From NCBI RefSeq assembly GCF_004006015.1, contig NZ_CP034766.1, forward strand, positions 124,001 to 188,000: a stretch of DNA of 64,000 nucleotides, written 5' to 3'. A program made the translations under genes and the position numbers. Positions 37,217 through 45,847 of the stretch are shown here, in pieces. How positions within the stretch are numbered: the stretch's first letter is position 1; each line of letters opens with the position of its first letter. This DNA is from Rhodococcus sp. X156 (GTDB taxonomy: Bacteria > Actinomycetota > Actinomycetes > Mycobacteriales > Mycobacteriaceae). The notes beneath the pieces were generated by a model. That model did not search any database and was not told the DNA's origin. It saw only the letters and a list, made by a program, of their open reading frames with translations.

Positions 37217-38122
37217 GTGCGATTACTCGGCCGATATCGCAAGCAGGCGGAGGTGGTCGACCAGGTGGCAGCCGATGTTGGCGCTGCTGCCAGCGGCTAC
37301 CAGGCGACGGCGAGCAGGCTGCACGCCTTCAACCGCTACGAGATCAAGTACCTCGTGGACGAGCTCACGGTGCCGCGACTGCGCGCCGAGCTGGCGCAGC
37401 GGATGGACAGCGATCAGCACTCCCCGGTGGGCGGATACCCCGTCACCTCGCTGTACTACGACACCGCGGACCTGCGCTTCTACTGGGAGAAGATCGAGGG
37501 CCTGAAGTTCCGCCGCAAGCTGCGGCTGCGTCTCTACGGCGACCCGGCAGACTGCACGGACGACACCAGCGTGCAGGTGGAGATCAAGCAGCGGGTCAAC
37601 CGCGTCACCCAGAAGCGGCGCATGGCTGTGCCCTACGCCACGGCGCAGCGCTGGCTGCACGGTCGCGAGGAGCTGAGCTGCGGTCGCCGCGAGCAGCCGT
37701 TCGTCAACGAGGTCACCACGCTGGTCGGCAACCTGGACCTGCGCCCGGTGGTCACCACCGGCTACCTGCGCGAGGCATTCGTGGGCACCGGGGCCGAGCT
37801 GGGCCTGCGGGTCACGCTCGACCACAAGGTGCACGGCCGCGACCGGGACTTCCACTTCGCCTCGGAGGCGGAGAACCGGTTCATCATCCCGCCAAAGCTG
37901 GCGATCCTGGAGATCAAGGCCAACGAGCGCATCCCGTACTGGGTGACCGACCTCACCGCCCGGCTGGACATGTCCGTGGTCCGGGTCTCCAAGTACTGCC
38001 AGAGCGTGCAGGCGTTCGGCTTGGCGCCGCGCTCCCTCGCGGGCGCCCCCGAGCTGGTGCTCCCGTCCGACGCCGTCAACCTCGGCCCCCACTCACTCAC
38101 CGCAACGACAGGAACGGCATGA
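37217..38122 (+). CDS. VTC-domain protein, polyphosphate polymerase family
   Basis: The 301-residue protein matches the bacterial VTC domain related to the yeast Vtc4 polyphosphate polymerase. The tunnel-lining basic and acidic residues are visible in order: FNRYEIKYLVDE (about 38-50), SLYYDTADLRFY, FRRKLRLRLYGD, VQVEIKQR, KRRMAVPY, and LAILEIKANERIPYW near the end, then RVSKYCQS. The catalytic set therefore looks intact. It is predicted to be cytoplasmic and membrane-associated through its partner DUF4956, whose ATG overlaps its stop. GTG 37217 follows a weak GAAAGAGAG site. Confidence 0.88.
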   Translation: MRLLGRYRKQAEVVDQVAADVGAAASGYQATASRLHAFNRYEIKYLVDELTVPRLRAELAQRMDSDQHSPVGGYPVTSLYYDTADLRFYWEKIEGLKFRRKLRLRLYGDPADCTDDTSVQVEIKQRVNRVTQKRRMAVPYATAQRWLHGREELSCGRREQPFVNEVTTLVGNLDLRPVVTTGYLREAFVGTGAELGLRVTLDHKVHGRDRDFHFASEAENRFIIPPKLAILEIKANERIPYWVTDLTARLDMSVVRVSKYCQSVQAFGLAPRSLAGAPELVLPSDAVNLGPHSLTATTGTA

Positions 38123-38796
38123 ACTTCGACATCCAGGACCTCAGCGGCACGTTCACGGCGTTCGACATCGTCGTGTCGTTGGCGCTGTCGTTCGTGCTCT
38201 CGGCGATCATCGGCTGGGTCTACCGCTACACGCACAAGAACGTCTCCTACAGCCAGTCCTACGTGCAGACGCTGGTCATGATCGGCATGGTTGTCTCGCT
38301 GGTGATGCTGGTGGTCGGTTCCAACATCGCCAGGGCGTTCGCCCTCGTCGGTGCGCTGTCCGTGGTCCGCTTCCGCAACGCGGTGAAGGAGACCAGGGAC
38401 GTCGGCTTCATCTTCCTGGTGATGGCCATCGGCATGACGACCGGCACGCGGTTCTACCTGCTGGCCATCTGCGCGACCGTGGCGATCTGCCTGGTGATGG
38501 TGCTGATGAACAAGTTCAGCTGGTTCAAGCTGGACGTGCAGCGACAGGTGGTCAAGGTGCAGGTGCCGCCCGAGGGGGCCTACGCCGCGCTCGTCGAGGA
38601 CATCCTGATCGAGCACTGCACCGAGCACGAGCTGGTCTCCACGGACTCGGTGCGGTCCGGGGCGCTCACCGAGCTGTACTTCACGGCGCAGCTGAAGAAG
38701 GGAGTCAAGCCCAGTGAGCTGGTCTCCGCGCTCACCGAGGTCAACTCAGGGCAGCGCGTCACGGTGCTGACCGGCTACGACCAGACGGACATCTGA
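38119..38796 (+). CDS. DUF4956 four-helix membrane protein
   Basis: The 225-residue protein starts at ATG 38119, overlapping the VTC gene by 4 bases. Four membrane helices fill the first 140 residues, with the characteristic ALVGALSVVRFRNAVKETRDVGFIF loop. A soluble C-terminal domain (about 145-225) follows. DUF4956 is typically encoded between VTC-domain and CotH genes in bacteria; a role as membrane partner or channel for the VTC protein is inferred from this linkage and is not proven. Confidence 0.88.
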   Translation: MNFDIQDLSGTFTAFDIVVSLALSFVLSAIIGWVYRYTHKNVSYSQSYVQTLVMIGMVVSLVMLVVGSNIARAFALVGALSVVRFRNAVKETRDVGFIFLVMAIGMTTGTRFYLLAICATVAICLVMVLMNKFSWFKLDVQRQVVKVQVPPEGAYAALVEDILIEHCTEHELVSTDSVRSGALTELYFTAQLKKGVKPSELVSALTEVNSGQRVTVLTGYDQTDI

Positions 38797-40451
38797 TGGT
38801 CGAGGGTGCGGAGGTGAACGAGGCGCCACCGAGGGCCCGGTGGCGTCACCGGCTCCCCACTCCGCTTCGCCGGCACTGGAGGGTCCTGGCCGTCTTCGTA
38901 GCCTTCGTGGTGGTGATGACCACGGTCTTCGGGGGTGCCCGGGTACGTCCGTACATCACCGGCGATCCCTCGGTGATCGCGTCGTCGATCACCGAGAACA
39001 TCGCCGGGACGGTGGACCTGTTCGACTCATCGGCCAGCCACGAGGTGGCGGTGCAGATCAGCGACACCGAGTACCGAGAGATGATCGAGGCCTACCAGAA
39101 GGACGGGGACAAGGACTGGGCGAAGGCCGCCATCACGATCGACGGCACCCTGGTCAGCGACGTGGGCGTGCGGCTGAAGGGGAACTCCACCCTGATGGGG
39201 CTCGGCGGGCGCGGTCCAGGTGCTGGTGCGGATGGCCAAGGACCTCCCGGCATGCAGCCACCTGAAGGCATGCAGCCACCTGAAGGCATGCAGCCACCTG
39301 AAGGCATGCAGCCACCGGCGGGCATGCAGCTGCCGCAGGGCCCGGGGGGTGGGCAGCCTGGTGGCGGCATGGGGCTGCCCGGTGCGTCCGCGATCTCCAG
39401 CGATGATCCGACGTCGCTGCCCCTGCTGATCAGCTTCGACAAGTACGTGGAGGGTCGGGCCTACCAGGGCCTGACTGAGCTGTCGGTGCGCCCGGGCGCA
39501 CCCGTCCTCAACGAGGCGATGGCCCTGTCCCTCACCGCGGCCACCGACCAGCCCACCCAGCGGTACGCGTACTCGGTCTACTCCATCAACGATGGCGCCA
39601 CCACCACCCGGCTGCTGCTGGAACACCCGGACGAGCAGTACGCCAGCTCGCTGCTCGACGGCGACGGCTACCTCTACAAGGCCGACGCCTCGTCGAGGCT
39701 CGCCTACGTCGGGGACGACCAGGCGGACTACACCGGTCAGTTCCCCCTGGTCAACGCCGAGGGCACCGGGGACGTCCAGCCGATCATCAGCTTTGTGAAG
39801 TGGCTGGACTCCGCCACCGACGACGAGCTCGACCAGCACCTCGCCGACTGGGTGGACGTGGAGTCCCTCGCCCGCTACCTCGCCACCCAGAACCTGCTGG
39901 TCAACGCCGACGACATGGCAGGCGCCGGGCAGAACTACTACCTCTGGTACGACCTGACGACCAAGAAGCTCTCGGTCGTCTCCTGGGACCTCAACCTCGC
40001 CATGACCGGCGCCACCACCGCCGGGCCGAACGACACGATCAGCATGGGGGGCGGGGCACAGGGAGGACCACAGCGCGGCGGTGCGCCGCAGCCGGCTGGT
40101 GCGGACCGGCCCCGTCCCGGTCTCGGTGAGCAGCCCGGCGTGGCCGGGCGGCCGGGAGCACCACCGGACGCCGCGAACCAGCCCGGGGCCGGCCGCAGCA
40201 TCGGCGGCAACACCCTCAAGGCCCGCTTTCTCGACTCCGAGGCGTTCCAGGGCACCTACCAGGCCGCGTACTGGACGTTGTTCGAGCGGTTCTACGGGGA
40301 CGGGACTGCGCTGCGGACCCTCGACCAGGTCGCCGCCAGCGTCCCCACCAGCAGCGGGCTGACCAGGGAGACCCTGCAGGCGAGCGTCGAGACGATGCGA
40401 ACCTGGATCCAGGCACGAACCGCCTCGCTCGCCGCGCTGCGCCCGCAGTGA
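38796..40451 (+). CDS. cotH: CotH-family secreted kinase-fold protein
   Basis: The 551-residue protein is anchored by one N-terminal helix (about 27-46), placing the CotH domain outside the membrane. CotH of Bacillus is an atypical protein kinase of spore-coat proteins. The family core is visible: SDVGVRLKGNSTL, LLISFDKYVEGRAYQGLTELSV, and the metal-binding S396-W-D398-L-N400 segment. Two low-complexity inserts, a Gly/Met/Pro/Gln repeat at about 143-190 and a Pro/Gly stretch at about 415-470, interrupt the fold. Its ATG overlaps the DUF4956 stop by one base, completing a three-gene operon. A small hairpin follows at 40511. Confidence 0.88.
   Translation: MVEGAEVNEAPPRARWRHRLPTPLRRHWRVLAVFVAFVVVMTTVFGGARVRPYITGDPSVIASSITENIAGTVDLFDSSASHEVAVQISDTEYREMIEAYQKDGDKDWAKAAITIDGTLVSDVGVRLKGNSTLMGLGGRGPGAGADGQGPPGMQPPEGMQPPEGMQPPEGMQPPAGMQLPQGPGGGQPGGGMGLPGASAISSDDPTSLPLLISFDKYVEGRAYQGLTELSVRPGAPVLNEAMALSLTAATDQPTQRYAYSVYSINDGATTTRLLLEHPDEQYASSLLDGDGYLYKADASSRLAYVGDDQADYTGQFPLVNAEGTGDVQPIISFVKWLDSATDDELDQHLADWVDVESLARYLATQNLLVNADDMAGAGQNYYLWYDLTTKKLSVVSWDLNLAMTGATTAGPNDTISMGGGAQGGPQRGGAPQPAGADRPRPGLGEQPGVAGRPGAPPDAANQPGAGRSIGGNTLKARFLDSEAFQGTYQAAYWTLFERFYGDGTALRTLDQVAASVPTSSGLTRETLQASVETMRTWIQARTASLAALRPQ
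39249..39338 (+). repeat. Five 18-bp tandem repeats inside the CotH gene
   Basis: Units of GGCATGCAGCCACCTGAA start at 39249, 39267, 39285, 39303 and 39321. The first three are identical and the last two diverge. They encode repeats of GMQPPE. Copy number can change without shifting the reading frame. Confidence 0.92.
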
Positions 40452-40510
40452 GAGGCCCTGCGACGGGCGCCACAAAGGGGTGTCCGGTGCCGACCGACGC
40501 AGGGCGGTAC

Positions 40511-40528
40511 GGCACCCTTGCGGGTGCC
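40511..40528 (+). terminator. Small hairpin after cotH
   Basis: GGCACCC (40511-40517) and GGGTGCC (40522-40528) pair around TTGC, 60 bases after the cotH stop and before the DUF47 gene. It could separate the two units, although the stem is only 7 bp. Confidence 0.45.
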
Positions 40529-40571
40529 TTGGCCGCTTATCTCCCCAAGTCCGCTATTGGAGACTGTCACC

Positions 40572-41189
40572 GTGTTCTCCCGGTTCAAACCCAAGAACAA
40601 CCTGTTCTACGACCTGTTCAGCTCGTGCGGGCACAACCTCGCCTCCGGCGGCAAGACGCTCAGCGAGCTGCTGCAGCCCAGCCCGGACTTCGTGACGGTG
40701 TCCGAGAAGATGGCCGAGCTCGAGCACGCCTGCGACGACATCACCCACGAGCTCTTCCGCACCCTGAACTCCAGCTTCGTCACCCCCTTCGACCGCTCCG
40801 ACATCTACTCGCTCGGCTCGGCGCTGGACGACGTGATGGACCACATGGAGGCGGCCACCCAGCTGATGACCCTCTACGGCATCACCGAGCTGACCCCGCA
40901 CATGCGCCAGATGGTGGAGATCCTGGACAAGTGCGGGCAGGTCACCGCCGAGGCGCTGCCCCGGCTGCGCTCGCTGGACGGGCTGGACGGCTTCTGGATC
41001 GAGATCAACAACCTGGAGAACCGGGCGGACAGCACCTACCGCAGCCTGCTCGCCGACCTGTTCGGCGGCGACTACGACGCGCTGACGGTGATGAAGCTCA
41101 AGGACGTCGGGGACGAGCTCGAGGACGCCGCGGACGCGTTCGAGACGGTGGCCAACATCGTCGAGTCGATCGTCCTCAAGGAGTCGTGA
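40572..41189 (+). CDS. DUF47 (PhoU-like) phosphate transport accessory protein
   Basis: The 205-residue all-helical protein belongs to the DUF47/PhoU-like family encoded with low-affinity PiT phosphate transporters and thought to modulate them in the cytoplasm. Typical features are the basic start FSRFKPKNNLFYDLF and the helix KMAELEHACDDITHEL, with acidic metal-binding helices to the end (LKDVGDELEDAADAFETVANIVE). GTG 40572 is preceded by TTGGAGA (40557-40563); an upstream extension overlapping the hairpin is rejected. The PiT gene begins 9 bases later. Confidence 0.9.
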   Translation: MFSRFKPKNNLFYDLFSSCGHNLASGGKTLSELLQPSPDFVTVSEKMAELEHACDDITHELFRTLNSSFVTPFDRSDIYSLGSALDDVMDHMEAATQLMTLYGITELTPHMRQMVEILDKCGQVTAEALPRLRSLDGLDGFWIEINNLENRADSTYRSLLADLFGGDYDALTVMKLKDVGDELEDAADAFETVANIVESIVLKES

Positions 41190-41198
41190 CCGGCGCAC

Positions 41199-42185
41199 AT
41201 GCTGATGCTGCTGCTGGTCATCGCCCTCGCGATGGCCTTCACCTTCACCAACGGCTTCCACGACTCCGCCAACGCCATCGCCACCTCGGTGTCCACCCGG
41301 GCGCTGACCATGCGCACCGCGCTGGCCATGGCCGCGGTCGGCAACCTGCTCGGCTCGTTCTTCGGGGCCAAGGTGGCCTCCACCGTGGGTGCCGGCATCA
41401 TCAACATCGACGCCAGCGACCGGGCCCTGGTCATCGTGGCGTGCGCCCTGGTGGGTGCCATCGGCTGGAACATGGCCACCTGGTGGTTCGGCCTGCCGTC
41501 GTCGTCCTCGCACGCGCTGATCGGCGGCATGGTGGGCGCGGCGCTGGCCGGCAGCATGGAGGTGCTGTGGCACGGGGTCACCACCAAGGTGCTGGTGCCC
41601 ATGGTGATCTCCCCGCTGGTGGGCTTCGTCGTCGGCTACGCGGTGATGATCGCGATCATGTGGATCTTCCGAAGCTCCTCGCCCTCGCGGACCAGCCGCG
41701 GGTTTCGCCACGCCCAGACGTGCTCGGCGGCTGCGATGGCGTTCGGCCACGGCATGCAGGACGCGGCGAAGACGATGGGCATCGTGGTGCTGGCGCTGGT
41801 GGTCTCCGGCCGCCAGGAGGGCCACGACATCCCGCTCTGGTGCTTCCTGGCCACCGCCGCCGTGCTCGCCGCCGGCACCGCCGTGGGTGGCACCCGGATC
41901 ATGCGCACCCTGGGCCGCAAGGTGATCGAGCTCGACCCGCCGCACGGGTTCGCGGCCGAGATGACCGCGGCGTCGGTGCTCTACGTCGCCTCGGCGGGGA
42001 TGGGTGCGCCGGTGTCCACGACGCACGTGATGTCCTCGGCGATCATGGGCGTGGGCACCACCAAGCGGCTCTCCGCGGTGCGCTGGGGCGTGGCGGGCAA
42101 CATGCTCACCGCCTGGATCCTCACCTTCCCGGCAGCGGCGCTGCTGGCTGCGATCTGCTACTGGGCGGCCACCTTGGCGTTCTGA
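41199..42185 (+). CDS. pit: PiT-family inorganic phosphate transporter
   Basis: This 328-residue integral membrane transporter has the duplicated PiT signatures TNGFHDSANAIATSVSTRAL near the N-terminus and GAPVSTTHVMSSAIMG in the second half. It imports metal-complexed phosphate with protons. At 328 residues it is the compact form without a large cytoplasmic loop. It is cotranscribed with DUF47 and lies just after a polyphosphate-polymerase operon, suggesting a phosphate storage and uptake neighbourhood. Confidence 0.94.
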   Translation: MLMLLLVIALAMAFTFTNGFHDSANAIATSVSTRALTMRTALAMAAVGNLLGSFFGAKVASTVGAGIINIDASDRALVIVACALVGAIGWNMATWWFGLPSSSSHALIGGMVGAALAGSMEVLWHGVTTKVLVPMVISPLVGFVVGYAVMIAIMWIFRSSSPSRTSRGFRHAQTCSAAAMAFGHGMQDAAKTMGIVVLALVVSGRQEGHDIPLWCFLATAAVLAAGTAVGGTRIMRTLGRKVIELDPPHGFAAEMTAASVLYVASAGMGAPVSTTHVMSSAIMGVGTTKRLSAVRWGVAGNMLTAWILTFPAAALLAAICYWAATLAF

Positions 42186-42331
42186 GTGAGCCGGTGGTCT
42201 CGAGAGCTCATTCACCTCAGTAAAGGTTTAGTGACACTCGGTCAGATCGTCAGCGCACTGCGTTGATTTTGGTCTACCTTGACCTCCAATGACACGAACG
42301 TCCACAGGGGACGGTCTTGGGGGGAAAAGGT

Positions 42332-44656
42332 ATGCGCCGCAGAAGGATCAAGCTCAGGGGGATCACCCGCAGCCGGGCTGTCGGGACGACGACGGCGGTG
42401 GTGCTGGCGGCGAGCCTGTTCCCCGTCCTGGTGCCGGCCGCGGCGTCGGCCGCACCCAGCGAGACCCGGGCCGCCACCGCGTTTCCCGCGCCGGGTGACG
42501 CCCACGCCGCTGCCGGCGCCGACATCACCGTCCGGGGCGTCGACCCCGCCGGGGTCGCCAGCGTCACCGTCACCGGCTCGGTCAGCGGTGAGCACCCCGG
42601 CGTGCTCACCCGGCTGAGCGCCGCCGAGGGCGTGACCTTCAACCCGGCGGAGGACTTCGTGCCGGGGGAGCAGGTGAGCGTCCGCGCAGCGGGCATCTCC
42701 TTCGCCGACACCGGCAGCTCGGAGTACACCTTCACCGTGGCTCGTCCCGGCGCGGCCATCGACCCCGCCGCCCTCGTCGCCGGCACCGACGTCGCAGCGG
42801 CCGCCGCAGCTCCCACGCCCTGCCAAGCCGCGCCGCGCCAGTACGTCACCCAGCCCGACCTGGGCGTCGTGCCCGGCGCGTGCGCCTCCGGCCCGGACGT
42901 CGACGCCAGTGGCGACAAGATCTTCACCTCGATGGCCCCGGGCCCGGGCATCTACGACCGCACCGGTGAGCTGGTCTGGCACGCCAAGGCCGGCGGCAAC
43001 ATCTTCGGCACCGTCAAGCCGGTCACCTACCGCGGTGAGAACCTGCTGGCCTACTACAGCGGAAACAGCTCCGCGGTGCCCGGCAGCGGCCAGGGTGAGT
43101 ACGTGCTGGTCGACCAGAGCTACAAGCGGGTGCACACGGTGCGCGCCGCGGACGGCTACCAGGCCGACCTGCACGAGGTCGAGATCACGCCGCAGGGCAC
43201 CGCGCTGGTGGGCATCTACGCCTCGGTGTGGACGCCGCTGGGCGACATCATCGACTTCGTGGTGCAGGAGGTGGAGGTCGACACCGGCAAGAAGCTCTTC
43301 GAGTGGCACGCCCTGGACCACGTCGACATCGCCGACTCCTACTTCCCCCGCGCGCTGTTCCTGCCCTGGGACTACATCCACGGCAACTCCGTGCAGCAGA
43401 CCGCCGACGGCAACCTCCTGGTCTCCGCCCGGCACACCTGGGCCTCCTACAAGATCAGCCGCAGCACCGGTGACCTCATCTGGACCCACGGCGGCAAGCG
43501 GAGCAGCTTCGGGCCGATGACGGCCGGCCCGGGTGTGGCCGCGTCCGAGGCGCACGAGTACTGCTGGCAGCACGACGTGCAGGAGGTGGCGCCCAACACC
43601 TACACCGTGCTGGACAACGCCTCCGCGCTCGGCATCCCGCAGCGCTGCGGCAACGGGGAGACGCGCGGCCTGCAGTTCACCCTCACCGACCCGGTCGCCG
43701 GTGCCCCGGGCACGTCGGTGATCACCGACGTCTACCGGCCCTCACCCGGAGCCGCTGCCGGCTTCGCCGCCAACATGCAGACCCTGCCCGACGGCAGCCG
43801 GCTGCTGGGCCTGGGCGGCGTCCCGCGGGCCACCCTGCTCGACGCTGACGGCACCCCGACCCTGGAGATGGGCTTCACCGAGGCCGGCTACCGCGCCTAC
43901 AGCGCCCCGTGGAAGGGCGCGCCGACCGGCGGGCCCAGCGCAGTGGTGAGCGCCGACCGCAGCACCGTGCACGTCAGCTGGAACGGCGCCACCGAGGTGC
44001 GCTCCTACCAGGTGCTCGCCGGTGCCGACGCCACCAGCCTGGAGCCGGTCGGCGCCCGCCAGCCACGCACCGGGTTCGAGACCGCGCTCACCCTCCCGGC
44101 GTCGGCAGGCCCGGTGGTGCGGGTGCAGGCGCTGGACGAGCGCGGCACGGTGCTGGGCACCAGCGGCACCCCGGTGTCCGGCAGCACCACCCTGGCGGCG
44201 CTGCAGGCCACGGCACCGGTGGGCACAGGCACGCTCAGCACCTCCCCCAGCGGCGACAGCCTGCAGCTGCCACCGGTGACGGCGGACTTCTCGCTGCTGT
44301 TCGGTCTGGTTCCGGCCCGCACCACGCTGTCGCTGCGTCCCACCAGCAACGCCCAGGGCACGGCGATCCCGGTGCAGGCCAGCTACTCCGAGACCGGCAG
44401 CACGCTGAGCTTCCAGGCCCGCCTGCACCTGGAGGACCTGTCGTTCTTCGGGTTCTCCGTGCAGCCGCTGATCGGCAGCACCTGCGAGACCACGGCCCCG
44501 GTCACGGTGACGCTCACCTCCAGCGGTGACGCCCGCCTGGGTTCGGAGCTCACCGGGTCCTACGCCATCCCCTCCTTCGCGGGCTGCGGGCTGGCGGACG
44601 GGTTGGTGTCGTCCATCTCGGTGCCCGACAACACGCTGCGGCTCACCCTCAGCTGA
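42332..44656 (+). CDS. Secreted arylsulfotransferase-family (ASST-like) protein
   Basis: The 774-residue exported protein starts at ATG 42332, with GGGGGGA (42319-42325) upstream. The signal peptide ends near AAASAAPS. After a beta-rich domain (about 35-140), a beta-propeller of the arylsulfotransferase 2 type spans about 165-530 (QPDLGVVPGAC, DLHEVEITPQGTALV, WDYIHGNSVQQTADGNLLVSARHTWASYKIS, CWQHDVQEV). The His residues in the last two segments match positions conserved in the family. A Ig-like/beta C-terminal half (about 540-774) may bind glycan. Bacterial ASST enzymes move sulfate between phenols; homologues in actinobacteria are uncharacterised, so the activity is unconfirmed. Confidence 0.82.
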   Translation: MRRRRIKLRGITRSRAVGTTTAVVLAASLFPVLVPAAASAAPSETRAATAFPAPGDAHAAAGADITVRGVDPAGVASVTVTGSVSGEHPGVLTRLSAAEGVTFNPAEDFVPGEQVSVRAAGISFADTGSSEYTFTVARPGAAIDPAALVAGTDVAAAAAAPTPCQAAPRQYVTQPDLGVVPGACASGPDVDASGDKIFTSMAPGPGIYDRTGELVWHAKAGGNIFGTVKPVTYRGENLLAYYSGNSSAVPGSGQGEYVLVDQSYKRVHTVRAADGYQADLHEVEITPQGTALVGIYASVWTPLGDIIDFVVQEVEVDTGKKLFEWHALDHVDIADSYFPRALFLPWDYIHGNSVQQTADGNLLVSARHTWASYKISRSTGDLIWTHGGKRSSFGPMTAGPGVAASEAHEYCWQHDVQEVAPNTYTVLDNASALGIPQRCGNGETRGLQFTLTDPVAGAPGTSVITDVYRPSPGAAAGFAANMQTLPDGSRLLGLGGVPRATLLDADGTPTLEMGFTEAGYRAYSAPWKGAPTGGPSAVVSADRSTVHVSWNGATEVRSYQVLAGADATSLEPVGARQPRTGFETALTLPASAGPVVRVQALDERGTVLGTSGTPVSGSTTLAALQATAPVGTGTLSTSPSGDSLQLPPVTADFSLLFGLVPARTTLSLRPTSNAQGTAIPVQASYSETGSTLSFQARLHLEDLSFFGFSVQPLIGSTCETTAPVTVTLTSSGDARLGSELTGSYAIPSFAGCGLADGLVSSISVPDNTLRLTLS

Positions 44657-44671
44657 GCCGGGCAGCGGTGC

Positions 44672-44709
44672 TCGCGTGCCGCTGAGGGACTGCCCTCAGC
44701 GGCACGCGA
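44672..44709. terminator. Strong hairpin terminator overlapping the 3' end of hisC2
   Basis: A perfect 17-bp stem (44672-44688 with 44693-44709) encloses ACTG. It separates the ASST-like gene from the convergent hisC2. The hisC2 stop (44696-44698) and its last four codons lie inside the right arm, so coding sequence doubles as terminator. Confidence 0.85.
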
Positions 44710-45769
44710 TCGTCAGGAACGCGTCGTTCTCCGCCGGGGTGCCGATGCTCACCCGCACGCCCTCACCGGCGAAGGCCCGCACCAGCACGCCGTCGGCCGC
44801 GCACTTCTCCGCGAAGGCGGTGGAGTCCTCGCCCAGGGGCAGCCACACGAAGTTCGCCTCGGTGGGGGGCACGGAGTACCCGGCCGCCAGCAGCGCCGCT
44901 CGCACTCGCACCCGCTCGGTGGCCACCTGCTCGCAGCGCTGCGCCAGCTCGTCGGCAGCCTCCAGCGAGGCGATGGCGGCCACCTGGGCGATCGCGCTGA
45001 CCGCGAAGGGCACTGCCACCTTGCGCACGCCCGCGGCGACCTCGGGGGAGGCGTAGCAGTAGCCCACCCGCAGCCCGGCCAGGCCGAAGGCCTTGGAGAA
45101 GGTGCGCATCACCACCACGTTGGGCCGGTCGGTGGCCACCTGCACGCCGTCGGCGACGTCGGCGTCCCGCACGAAGTCGAGGTAGGCCTCGTCCAGCACC
45201 ACCAGCACGTGCGGCGGCACCGCGTCCAGGAAGCGGTGCAGCTCCGCGGTGTGGATGACCGTGCCGGTGGGATTGTTCGGGCTGCACAGGAACACCAGCC
45301 GCGTCCGGTCGGTGATGGCGGCGAGCATGCCGTCGAGGTCGTGGCGGAAGTCCTCGGTCAGCGGTACGGGAACCGGTGCCGCGCCGACCACCCGCACGAT
45401 GATCGGGTACGCCTCGAAGGAGCGCCAGGGGAAGACCACCTCGTCGCCGTCGTGGCAGGTGGCCTGCACCAGCTGGGTGAACAGGCTCGAGGAGCCACAG
45501 CCCACCGCCAGGCGCTCTGCCGGCACGTCCAGGTGGGCGGCCAGTGCCTGCACCAGCGCGTGGGAGGTCATGTCCGGGTAGCGGTTGGCGTGCTGGGCGG
45601 CGTCGGTGATCGCGGCCAGCACGCTGGGCAGCGGGCCGCCCGGAACTTCGTTGCTGGACAGCTTGATCGCCCCGGCCTCCGCCCGCCCCGGCACGTAGGC
45701 GGGCACGGCGTCGAGGTCGGTGCGGACGTGGGATGCAGGCACCCACCCAGGGTAGGGCCCGGCGGGCAC
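44696..45769 (-). CDS. hisC2: Aromatic/histidinol-phosphate aminotransferase (HisC2/Pat, Rv3772-like)
   Basis: This 357-residue PLP enzyme of fold type I has the conserved IKLSSNEVPGGPLPS start, CSPNNPTG (substrate Asn), DEAYLDF (PLP-ring Asp/Tyr) and TFSKAFGLAGLRVGY with the Schiff-base Lys. Rv3772 homologues are described as phenylalanine/aromatic aminotransferases, and its conserved location near Rv3777 supports that assignment over histidine synthesis. The start may be GTG 45769 or a GTG 27 bases further in; the longer form is listed. Confidence 0.9.
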   Translation of the reverse strand: MPAGPYPGWVPASHVRTDLDAVPAYVPGRAEAGAIKLSSNEVPGGPLPSVLAAITDAAQHANRYPDMTSHALVQALAAHLDVPAERLAVGCGSSSLFTQLVQATCHDGDEVVFPWRSFEAYPIIVRVVGAAPVPVPLTEDFRHDLDGMLAAITDRTRLVFLCSPNNPTGTVIHTAELHRFLDAVPPHVLVVLDEAYLDFVRDADVADGVQVATDRPNVVVMRTFSKAFGLAGLRVGYCYASPEVAAGVRKVAVPFAVSAIAQVAAIASLEAADELAQRCEQVATERVRVRAALLAAGYSVPPTEANFVWLPLGEDSTAFAEKCAADGVLVRAFAGEGVRVSIGTPAENDAFLTIACR

Positions 45770-45847
45770 TCCACCGGCCGCGACCCTGGCCAGGCCGAGG
45801 CCACGCGTGCTATGGCCGTGGAGTGTGTGCGGTGGGACACTGGCCGC

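Noticed and set aside
39249-39338. Possible CRISPR array
   Set aside because: The units are contiguous 18-bp in-frame coding repeats without spacers; no cas genes are in the window.
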